Below the pieces are notes generated by a model. That model did not search any database, was not told the DNA's origin, and worked only from the letters and a program-made list of their open reading frames with translations. Positions 5,468-10,674 of a stretch of DNA of 10,674 nucleotides are shown here, piece after piece. Source of the stretch: Ignavibacteriota bacterium (GTDB taxonomy: Bacteria > Bacteroidota > Ignavibacteria > Tepidaquicellales > Tepidaquicellaceae); contig PNBM01000241.1 in the NCBI GenBank assembly GCA_003135995.1, forward strand, positions 10,629 to 21,302, read 5' to 3'. Numbering within the stretch: position 1 is the first letter of the stretch; each line of letters begins with the position of its first letter. Position numbers and translations under genes: made by a program.

Positions 5468-6277
5468 TTGTCAAACGAATATCTTAACTTTGCCGAGATA
5501 AGCGAGAAAGTCTCGTTTATTGATGTTTTTAATTATCTTAATATTTCTTACTCACAGAAAGGTGATGAATTAAAAACTCAAGATGGTATTGTTGTAAATG
5601 TTAAAAAAAATCTTTACTTCAACACCAATGATGAAACTCAAAAAGGTAGTGTTATTAATTTTTTAGCTCATTATAAACAAATTGATTTAAGGGAAGCAGC
5701 TTCATTACTTAAATCTCAATTTTTATCCGATATAATAGAAATAAAACCCAAGAGGGAAATACCTCAACTGAAACTGGACTGGGATTCTTATATTGAAGAG
5801 AGAGGTATAACTGAAGAAATTGCCAAGGAATATGAAATTGGTTTTGTCAAGCAACGCAGCATTGTCACCGGAAGAATTGCTTTTAAGATTCATGACCATA
5901 CTGGTAAACTGGTTGGTTATATTGGTTATAAGAAAGAGGACGAAAGCTGGTTCTTCCCTAAGGGCTTTAAACGCCCTTTATACAATGTTTTCAGACTTGA
6001 AGATACTAAATCAGTCATAGTAACCACAGATCCTTTTGATGCCCTTAGAATGGCTTCTTTAGGTATTAAAGAAGTAGTTTCACTACTGGCTAATTCAATG
6101 ACAGCCCAGCAGGAAGAACAATTAATAAAGTTTAATTACATTTTGTTACTTCATAAAGAGCCTGGAAATATTGTGAACCGTCTTTACTCAAACAGTTTTA
6201 TTAAAGCACCTGTTCTTTCTAAACCTTTAAAAGAATTAACCAACGAAGAGTTGATTAATTTAATATATCCCTCCTAA
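5468..6277 (+). CDS. DnaG-like primase-family protein lacking zinc ligands and TOPRIM acidic residues
   Basis: The layout is that of a bacterial primase N-terminal half. Residues 15-85 match the CHC2 zinc-finger region in shape ('GSVINFLAHYKQIDLREAASLL' is the usual end of it). Residues 105-180 match the catalytic-core N-terminus ('YIEERGITEEIAKEYEIGFV', 'GRIAFKIHDHTGKLVGYIGY', 'PLYNVF'). Residues 183-235 match TOPRIM. Yet the protein has no cysteine, so no zinc can bind. The TOPRIM motif normally E-G-x-x-D reads T-D-P-F-D (187-191), and the D-x-D position reads H-K-E (229-231). It is therefore probably not an active primase; a DNA-binding or regulatory role is plausible. The start is TTG at 5468, fixed by AGAAAGGAG eight bases upstream. 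It is a single-gene unit with its own promoter and a strong terminator. Confidence 0.7.
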   Translation: MSNEYLNFAEISEKVSFIDVFNYLNISYSQKGDELKTQDGIVVNVKKNLYFNTNDETQKGSVINFLAHYKQIDLREAASLLKSQFLSDIIEIKPKREIPQLKLDWDSYIEERGITEEIAKEYEIGFVKQRSIVTGRIAFKIHDHTGKLVGYIGYKKEDESWFFPKGFKRPLYNVFRLEDTKSVIVTTDPFDALRMASLGIKEVVSLLANSMTAQQEEQLIKFNYILLLHKEPGNIVNRLYSNSFIKAPVLSKPLKELTNEELINLIYPS

Positions 6278-6292
6278 AAGAGATTTATCATA

Positions 6293-6323
6293 AATAGTCC
6301 TGATGCACAGGACTATTTTTTTT
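6293..6323 (+). terminator. strong intrinsic terminator after the primase-like gene
   Basis: AATAGTCCTG (6293-6302) and CAGGACTATT (6308-6317) form a perfect 10-bp stem around the loop ATGCA, followed by a T run up to 6323. It lies 15 bases after the stop codon and marks the end of the mobile-type half of the window. Confidence 0.92.
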
Positions 6324-6353
6324 AAAAAAAATTTGAAATATTATACTTAACCC

Positions 6354-6382
6354 TTGAAAATTTCTTAATTAATTTTTAATTT
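6354..6382 (+). promoter_or_regulatory. possible promoter for the lipoprotein genes
   Basis: TTGAAA (6354-6359), a 17-base spacer and TAATTT (6377-6382) fit a -35/-10 pair. Transcription would start near 6389, giving a leader of about 225 bases that contains the folded element at 6436-6569. The region is very AT-rich, so other -10-like sites exist (for example around 6388-6398). Confidence 0.3.
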
Positions 6383-6435
6383 CTTTTATGACATAAAATA
6401 TATTAAATACATATAACCATATTGGCTTATTCTGT

Positions 6436-6569
6436 CTACTAAACCAACCAGTTTAAGATAAACGTCAGGATTAGCGAAACACTCACCAACGTGGGGTTTC
6501 CTTATTTGACGTTTGCGTTCTGGTTGGACGTAGTAGGCAAGTAAGGTAAGCTTCCATGTTGGTTTTTTT
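6436..6569 (+). promoter_or_regulatory. structured leader with alternative pairing, riboswitch-like (ligand unknown)
   Basis: Nested complements form a rod: CTACTA/TAGTAG (6436-6441/6531-6536), CCAACCAG/CTGGTTGG (6444-6451/6520-6527), AAACGTCA/TGACGTTT (6460-6467/6507-6514) and GAAAC(A)CTCAC/GTGGGGTTTC (6476-6486/6491-6500) with loop CAAC. The 5' strand AAACCAAC (6441-6448) can instead pair with GTTGGTTT (6558-6565), which runs into seven Ts (6563-6569). Two exclusive pairings, one next to a U tract, are the mark of a transcription-control leader. It precedes the lipoprotein start at 6616 by about 50 bases. I do not recognise a riboswitch class. A DNA role for the hairpin (recombination site) is the main alternative. 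Confidence 0.45.
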
Positions 6570-6615
6570 ATTACCCCACCGTTTAAGCTTAGCGGAAATT
6601 ATAATTTTTAAAACA

Positions 6616-7335
6616 ATGAAAAAACTTACAATTCTCTTTTTCGCTTTTGTGTTATCATTTTATTTGTTTTCCTGTTCTGCTTCTAAACCTGCAGCGGATA
6701 AACAAATTGCAATATTAGTTCCTCTTTCTGAAGCGGATAAATCCGTTACAAAAAATGGTGTTACCGTAGATGTTCAGTCTATTGATGCATCAAATGAAGG
6801 GCTCTATGCTGATTTATCTGCAAAATTTCCGATAGTTACTCAAGATTTTCTTGAAAGCCAACCAACACCAAAAAGTTTTACCTCCAGTAACGTTCTTGCT
6901 GGATTTATAGACCCTATGCCAGTAACATTTATCCTTAAAATTACTAATAACAGCGGTCATATAATTAAACTAAATGGCAGTGATGTTGGTATAACCGTGG
7001 CCGGAAAAGATTGGCGAAAACTGGATGTTCAAAAAATTAATACACTTTGGTTGTCGTTTTTTAAAAGTAATTATCAGTATCAACAAACTGTTCCAGCAGA
7101 TTTAGTAACCGCCATTCAAAATGTACCAATGTGGGATGAAAATCAAAAAATCTTACCAGGTAAATCACTTACCCTTTACGCACCGTTTGACATCAATTTG
7201 GGAAAAGGATTTAGTAATGCAACTCTCAGTATCTATGATCTTATAACAAACGTAGATGCCGCCGGAAATCCTACAGAAAGAACCAATATGGATTTTAATT
7301 TTAAGGAAGGTAATTATTCTTTAAAACAAAAATAA
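6616..7335 (+). CDS. lipoprotein, unknown function, beta-rich
   Basis: The ATG at 6616 gives a classic lipoprotein signal: two lysines, a hydrophobic core and the lipobox L-F-S-C with Cys20. An in-frame ATG at 6556 would add 20 residues ahead of the signal and is rejected. The mature protein of about 220 residues is rich in beta-type sequence. One part (about 115-140, 'VTFILKITNNSGHIIKLNGSDVGI') looks like an immunoglobulin-like or DUF4352-style beta sandwich, and 'ILPGKSLTLYAPF' later fits the same kind of fold. No catalytic motif is visible. It is probably anchored in the envelope, facing the periplasm or the cell surface. There is no Shine-Dalgarno; the leader before the ATG is A-rich. It is the first of three exported-protein genes spaced 61-66 bases apart, preceded by the folded leader at 6436. 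Confidence 0.75.
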   Translation: MKKLTILFFAFVLSFYLFSCSASKPAADKQIAILVPLSEADKSVTKNGVTVDVQSIDASNEGLYADLSAKFPIVTQDFLESQPTPKSFTSSNVLAGFIDPMPVTFILKITNNSGHIIKLNGSDVGITVAGKDWRKLDVQKINTLWLSFFKSNYQYQQTVPADLVTAIQNVPMWDENQKILPGKSLTLYAPFDINLGKGFSNATLSIYDLITNVDAAGNPTERTNMDFNFKEGNYSLKQK

Positions 7336-7350
7336 TTTATTAATCAGTTT

Positions 7351-7376
7351 AGGGAATAAGCAATGGCTTATTCCCT
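7351..7376 (+). terminator. perfect 11-bp hairpin between two exported-protein genes
   Basis: AGGGAATAAGC (7351-7361) and GCTTATTCCCT (7366-7376) pair perfectly over the loop AATG. No T run follows on either strand, so it is not a standard intrinsic terminator. It may attenuate transcription or stabilise the 3' end of the first lipoprotein message. Confidence 0.5.
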
Positions 7377-7401
7377 GACTTAAATTTAAAAAGTGTAAAA
7401 A

Positions 7402-8361
7402 ATGATTAAATTTATTTATATAGTTTTAATAAGCATAATACTACAAGCAATAACCTATGCAAATGATTGGACTTTAACGGGATTTGAAGGAAAATCAGTT
7501 TATTGTATCTCTGTAAATCCAGTTAATAAGAATATAATCTTTGTCGGAATTAAAGATGAAGGAATTTATTCTACGAGTAATGCCGGAACAAATTGGAATA
7601 TAGCATATGAAATTCAAAATCCAATTACCTGTATAACCATTGATAGATTTAATACAAGTAATATCTACGCTGGTTACAACGACGGCATAATAATTAGTAA
7701 TTCCGGAGGAAATAATTTTTTTCAAATCGAAATTGAAAAAAACATTAATGTAAATTCAGTAATTCTTGATGAAACACAGACGAAAGCGATTATTGTCGGC
7801 ACTGCTAAAGGAATATACAAGAGTTTTGATGATGGAAAAACTTTTTTAAAAGCTGGTTTAAATAATTTTCATATTACTTGTTTAGCAATTAATAATTCAG
7901 GTAGCAAAGCTATCATATACGCCGGAACAGTAAACGCCGGTGTCTTTAAATCTGCAAATTATGGTACTTCATGGGTACCTATAAACAAAGGGTTAACTAA
8001 CCTGCAAATTTATTCCCTTATCTGCAATTTTAGAAAACCTTCAGTTTTATTCTTAGGAACATTAGAAGAAAATATTTATAGAAGCGAAAATGACGGTGAA
8101 AGCTGGGAAAGTCTAAAGATAGATAACAAACTAAATCAAGGATATGTTTTTGCTCAAGCCATTGATAACACTAACAATAGTACAGTTATTTATTTAACGA
8201 GTTTAAGTGGTAATATTTATAAAATTACTGATGGTAATGTTATTAGTAAACTGAGTGATCCTCTAAGTAACATCTATGGAACATGTTTAGGCATAGTAAA
8301 CATTGTTCCTTCAACTTTATATCTTGGAACGACGACAGGCTTATATAAATTTGATGAATAA
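7402..8361 (+). CDS. secreted beta-propeller protein with Asp-box (BNR/sortilin-like) repeats
   Basis: A signal peptide (hydrophobic 3-19, likely cut after Ala20 in ITYA-ND) precedes a repeat protein. Units of the form 'G-I-Y-x-S-x-x-x-G-x-x-W' occur at about 54-65 (GIYSTSNAGTNW), 95-106, 137-148 (GIYKSFDDGKTF), 180-191 (GVFKSANYGTSW) and 224-235 (NIYRSENDGESW), with weaker ones near 270 and 313. The spacing is about 42 residues, as expected for blades of a six- or seven-bladed propeller related to the sortilin/YCF48 group. There is no membrane anchor, no lipobox and no obvious type IX sorting domain at the C-terminus, so it is probably periplasmic or released. Such propellers usually bind partners. 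The true ligand is unknown. It follows the lipoprotein gene and precedes another Asp-box protein. Confidence 0.8.
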   Translation: MIKFIYIVLISIILQAITYANDWTLTGFEGKSVYCISVNPVNKNIIFVGIKDEGIYSTSNAGTNWNIAYEIQNPITCITIDRFNTSNIYAGYNDGIIISNSGGNNFFQIEIEKNINVNSVILDETQTKAIIVGTAKGIYKSFDDGKTFLKAGLNNFHITCLAINNSGSKAIIYAGTVNAGVFKSANYGTSWVPINKGLTNLQIYSLICNFRKPSVLFLGTLEENIYRSENDGESWESLKIDNKLNQGYVFAQAIDNTNNSTVIYLTSLSGNIYKITDGNVISKLSDPLSNIYGTCLGIVNIVPSTLYLGTTTGLYKFDE

Positions 8362-8422
8362 TCCTTAATGTCAGGTATTAATAAAATAGAAATAATCTTT
8401 AACAAAATTAAAAAATAATAAA

Positions 8423-9838
8423 ATGAAAAAAATATACATAATACTAGCTTCGTTAATCTTTTTTTGTTCTTGTTCAAAAAATAATCCCGTTTCACCTCCA
8501 ATTGAACCACCTGTTTCAAAAGATTCTTTAGCTGTTATTACAGGTACGATAAAAGATATTTCAGGTAATACAATTCAAGCGGCAAATATTTATTGTCGAA
8601 ACACAGGAAATAGTTATTCTACATCAACCGATTCTCTTGGAAGATATAAAATACACAAAATAATCCCCGGAAATTATTCAATGATTATTTCTAAAAACGG
8701 TTTTACTTCGGACACTTCTAATATCTCTTTGAATTTTAAAGATTCACTTAGCTTGAACGTTCAATTGAGTCAATCGTTATGGTACAAAATTCAGGAGAAC
8801 GCTAATTATTTACGGGCATTTGATGCTTACAATGGGTTATTTGTAAATCCCCAGCTAACAATATATACTACTACAGAAGCCGGAGCATCTATTAGTTACC
8901 AATCTGGTATGATGAAAACAAGTAATTTCGGACTTAATTGGTTTGATGGCATAGACAATAATGCAACAACTAGAATATATAAAGCCTCAGATGATAAATT
9001 ATTTATATTCACTTGTAAATGGCAAGATGGAAACGGAAATTTTCTCGGTGAAAATAAATTCTACAGGTCTTTTGATTATGGAAATACCTGGACAAGTTTA
9101 GTGGATTTTAATTTTGATGGAATTCAAGAGTGTAGTGTTGCATTTACAAATAACGCTTATTATTTAAATATTGTTGGATGGATATATCCAATTATTGGTG
9201 AACATTTTATGTTTTATAAATCAAACGACCAAGGAAATAGCTGGAATTCATATAGTCCTATTTATAATTATAATATTATCAGTGTTAATAAAACCACATC
9301 CGGTAAAATATATATTCAAAATTATAGTGATAGTGTCTATTATACTACTGATGGAATAAACTGGAATTTGAAAATTATTACTGATAATAATTTAAAAAAT
9401 AATTTGGGAAATTCTGTCATATTGCCAACTGGCGAAATGATTGCAGGAAGTAATAGCAATTATTATATCTCAAACGATGATGGAGAGTCATTTAATCAGG
9501 TTAACTCAAATTTAAATTCAAACCTACCGAACGTTAATAAATTCGTTTACAATAGTTTAAATGAAATATTTGGTTATTATACTGGAGACTATATGGGAAT
9601 TTCGGGATGCGTCTATAAATCATCTGATAAATGTGTGACCATGCAAAAATATGATGAGGGATTACCACAATCATATAATGTTTCCGGAATCTATATTCGA
9701 GATGACTATGCTTATCTATTATGCGATGGATATGTTTACCGAACATCTAAGAAAACAACTGAAACAAATAAGATTAATAAAAGAGATATAAGTATCAGGA
9801 AAATTCAGAGTCAGAGTAAATCAAAAATTTATCATTAG
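8423..9838 (+). CDS. lipoprotein with carboxypeptidase-regulatory-like domain and Asp-box propeller
   Basis: The lipobox is F-C-S-C with Cys17 (Cys15 is a less likely site), followed by a Pro-rich tether (NNPVSPPIEPPVS). Residues about 37-116 form a carboxypeptidase-regulatory-like beta-sandwich: 'ITGTIKDISGNTIQAANIY', then 'DSLGRYKIHKIIPGNYSMII'. The remaining 340 residues carry Asp-box units, e.g. KFYRSFDYGNTW (212-223), FMFYKSNDQGNSW (262-274), VYYTTDGINW (305-314) and YYISNDDGESF. So this is a surface- or periplasm-facing lipoprotein with a propeller related to that of the preceding gene. The C-terminal 25 residues are basic and show no sorting domain. It has an A-rich leader without Shine-Dalgarno, and a terminator follows at 9874. 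This lipoprotein design is common in Bacteroidota and Ignavibacteriota. Confidence 0.82.
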   Translation: MKKIYIILASLIFFCSCSKNNPVSPPIEPPVSKDSLAVITGTIKDISGNTIQAANIYCRNTGNSYSTSTDSLGRYKIHKIIPGNYSMIISKNGFTSDTSNISLNFKDSLSLNVQLSQSLWYKIQENANYLRAFDAYNGLFVNPQLTIYTTTEAGASISYQSGMMKTSNFGLNWFDGIDNNATTRIYKASDDKLFIFTCKWQDGNGNFLGENKFYRSFDYGNTWTSLVDFNFDGIQECSVAFTNNAYYLNIVGWIYPIIGEHFMFYKSNDQGNSWNSYSPIYNYNIISVNKTTSGKIYIQNYSDSVYYTTDGINWNLKIITDNNLKNNLGNSVILPTGEMIAGSNSNYYISNDDGESFNQVNSNLNSNLPNVNKFVYNSLNEIFGYYTGDYMGISGCVYKSSDKCVTMQKYDEGLPQSYNVSGIYIRDDYAYLLCDGYVYRTSKKTTETNKINKRDISIRKIQSQSKSKIYH

Positions 9839-9873
9839 TTTTAAAAAACAGGTTAATAAAATTATTGAACTTG

Positions 9874-9903
9874 AAAGGTATCATAAATGGATACCTTTTT
9901 TTA
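9874..9903 (+). terminator. intrinsic terminator of the exported-protein genes
   Basis: AAAGGTATC (9874-9882) and GATACCTTT (9890-9898) make a perfect 9-bp stem with loop ATAAATG, followed by a T run to 9902. It lies 35 bases after the stop of the last exported-protein gene and faces the minus-strand terminator at 9915-9955. Confidence 0.9.
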
Positions 9904-9914
9904 TTTATTCGTTT

Positions 9915-9955
9915 TTAAAATATATAAAAATCCTCGGTCTCCAGATCCAAGGATT
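9915..9955 (-). terminator. minus-strand intrinsic terminator
   Basis: On the minus strand AATCCTTGG (9955-9947) pairs with CCGAGGATT (9937-9929), loop ATCTGGAGA, followed by TTTTTATATATTTT. One pair (9949 with 9935) is U-G on the minus-strand RNA but C-A on the plus strand. This shows that the minus strand is the one that folds well. Confidence 0.65.
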
Positions 9956-10002
9956 CACTTTCGCGAAAGTTGTCTTCCCCTATAAGATAATGGATCAATC
10001 AT
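9955..10002 (-). CDS. very short ORF (15 codons) with strong ribosome site, candidate small peptide
   Basis: GGAGGG (10012-10007, minus strand) stands four bases before ATG at 10002-10000. The ORF reads MIDPLSYRGRQLSRK and stops at TGA (9957-9955). Its end contains the palindrome ACTTTCGCGAAAGT (9957-9970), and the stop touches the terminator stem. An extended -10 lies just upstream (10038-10030), so promoter, ribosome site, peptide and terminator fit in about 125 bases. If one base were skipped at AAG-TGA, the frame would continue through the terminator stem as ESLDLETEDFYIF, giving 28 residues to a TAA at 9917-9915. Whether this is a decayed gene end, a leader peptide or a true micro-gene is open. 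Confidence 0.4.
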   Translation of the reverse strand: MIDPLSYRGRQLSRK

Positions 10003-10029
10003 AATTCCCTCCAAAATTATTTCTTTAAT

Positions 10030-10038
10030 ACTATAACA
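10030..10038 (-). promoter_or_regulatory. extended -10 promoter of the minus-strand unit
   Basis: The minus strand reads TGTTATAGT, a TGn extended -10 with TATAGT one base off consensus. Start of transcription would be near 10023, about 20 bases before the ATG. No clear -35 is visible. Confidence 0.45.
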
Positions 10039-10108
10039 TTTGACGATAAGAATAAATGTAAAAATCAAAAGAGTGTTTTACCATATAAAGTGATATAAAA
10101 TATTATTA

Positions 10109-10121
10109 AATTGTATCAATT
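10109..10121. repeat. small inverted repeat before the HTH gene, possible operator
   Basis: AATTG/CAATT with a TAT centre lies 31 bases before the ATG of the HTH protein. The rest of 10039-10151 is AT-rich; a TGATATAAA site at 10091-10099 could be the -10. The repeat is short, so autoregulation is only a suggestion. Confidence 0.25.
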
Positions 10122-10151
10122 CATTTTTTCAAATAAAAAAATATTCATATT

Positions 10152-10661
10152 ATGTTAAATAACGAAAAATTAAACAGGCGAATTATAAAGATTATGAAGT
10201 ATTTGAGAGAATATTGGAAAATAACACCTTATAGAATTGCTGTTGAATCTAATATTCCCCATTCCAGTTTGAAATATATGGTAGATGGTAGGTTTGAATG
10301 GAAATTAAATCACTTACTTTCATTTATAGATTTTCTTAATCGGAATGGTGCAAAAATATCTTTAACAAGTTTATTAGACTTTGATAATAAAAAATCTTTG
10401 TCTGATTTTATGAATACTGAGAAAGCGGATTTTAAGAATGTAGCTTTAAAAGATGATGAAAAATTGAAATTAAAACCTATAGTTGAAAAACATATTGATA
10501 TTAAAAAAGAATCCGATGAACTTATAAAGGAGTTATCAACAGCAATAAAAGATAATCCGTTTTGTAGAACTCATAAAATTTCACTTGATATAAAAGTAAT
10601 GGATAAGAATTTTAATTATCAGAAGGATTTAGAATTTGACGGCGGTAAGAAAATAAAATAA
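10152..10661 (+). CDS. helix-turn-helix (XRE/Cro-like) protein, 169 aa
   Basis: Residues about 8-65 are helical and contain a Cro/CI-type helix-turn-helix: 'ITPYRIAVESNIPHSSLKYMV', with the turn at S33-N34-I35 and a recognition helix at about 36-44, then the usual two closing helices ('KLNHLLSFIDFLN'). The remaining 100 residues are rich in Lys, Asp and Glu, probably an extended helix followed by a short beta-like tail ('HKISLDIKVMDKNFNYQKDLEF'). I do not recognise this part. There is no Shine-Dalgarno before the ATG at 10152; Met15 (10194) is an alternative start but would cut into the first helix. It probably binds DNA and may regulate itself or the genes that follow. A further ATG at 10669 suggests another gene starts at the window edge. 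Confidence 0.65.
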   Translation: MLNNEKLNRRIIKIMKYLREYWKITPYRIAVESNIPHSSLKYMVDGRFEWKLNHLLSFIDFLNRNGAKISLTSLLDFDNKKSLSDFMNTEKADFKNVALKDDEKLKLKPIVEKHIDIKKESDELIKELSTAIKDNPFCRTHKISLDIKVMDKNFNYQKDLEFDGGKKIK

Positions 10662-10674
10662 TATTTTAATGAGA

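Noticed and set aside
6436..6536. Integron attC site: GTTGGAC (6523-6529) fits GTTRRRY, AACCAAC (6442-6448) is one base off RYYYAAC, and an inner inverted pair exists.
   Set aside because: The outer helix CTACTA/TAGTAG and the continuous CAG/CTG pairing inside the R-like box are not expected of attC, no second site or integrase is present, and the neighbouring genes are not cassette-like. Kept only as an alternative to the leader reading.
6556..6618. Upstream ATG at 6556 as the start of the first lipoprotein.
   Set aside because: It would place 20 residues before a perfect lipoprotein signal peptide and lies inside the folded leader next to the T run. ATG 6616 fits the signal.
7402..9838. 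Type IX secretion sorting domain on the propeller proteins.
   Set aside because: Neither C-terminus shows the usual beta-sandwich sorting domain; one ends right after a propeller strand, the other in a basic tail.
1..10674. CRISPR array, transposase, insertion sequence or tRNA gene.
   Set aside because: No regularly spaced repeats, no transposase-like or integrase-like coding region and no tRNA-like cloverleaf were seen on either strand.

Overview
Overall character. The window is AT-rich and looks like bacterial accessory DNA beside ordinary host genes. Two halves differ in style. From 1 to about 6,320 there are mobile-element-type genes: a RadC-like JAB protein, a replication-relaxation-type protein, a conjugation-type coupling ATPase and a primase-like protein. 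Here the starts with a recognisable ribosome site use strong GGAGG-type Shine-Dalgarno sequences, and the promoters are of extended -10 type (TGnTATAAT/TATACT). From about 6,600 to 9,840 there are three exported proteins, two of them lipoproteins with Ser/Cys lipoboxes, and two of the three built from Asp-box (BNR/sortilin-like) beta-propeller repeats. These have A-rich leaders and no Shine-Dalgarno sequence. That second style is familiar from Bacteroidota, Ignavibacteriota and relatives. My best guess is a genome of that broad group carrying an integrated element or its remnant. The host is an inference; no marker gene settles it.

Layout. 1-584: the 3' part of a RadC-like gene, then a small zinc-ribbon gene with a very strong ribosome site, closed by a terminator. 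632-892: a gene-free stretch with a perfect DnaA-box match, three CCGTATA repeats and two inverted repeats; it is a candidate replication or transfer origin. 893-4681: a tightly coupled four-gene operon (replication-relaxation-type protein, membrane protein, membrane/coiled-coil protein, VirD4/TraD-type ATPase). The genes abut or overlap. The third gene carries a perfect internal Shine-Dalgarno and in-frame ATG, so it may make both an anchored and a soluble protein.

4679-6323: a run of small transcription units. First comes an apparently undescribed structured RNA of about 250 nt whose extended -10 promoter uses the stop codon of the ATPase gene and which ends in an intrinsic terminator. Next is a decayed or interrupted small gene (in-frame TAA), then a primase-like protein that has lost its zinc ligands and its TOPRIM acidic residues, ended by a perfect terminator.

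6330-6615: a leader with a long rod-like fold and an alternative pairing next to a U-run, placed before the first lipoprotein gene. 6616-9838: lipoprotein, secreted beta-propeller protein, and lipoprotein with a carboxypeptidase-regulatory-like domain plus Asp-box repeats, ended by a terminator. 9915-10038: a compact minus-strand unit (extended -10, strong ribosome site, 15-codon ORF, terminator). 10152-10661: an HTH-containing protein.

How the parts may work together. The first half resembles the DNA-processing part of a conjugative or mobilisable element: a possible origin, a relaxation-type protein and a minimal coupling ATPase that lacks its own membrane anchor and is preceded by two membrane proteins that could supply it. 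No relaxase, VirB4 or integrase is visible in the window. The second half is probably host cell-envelope cargo unrelated to transfer.
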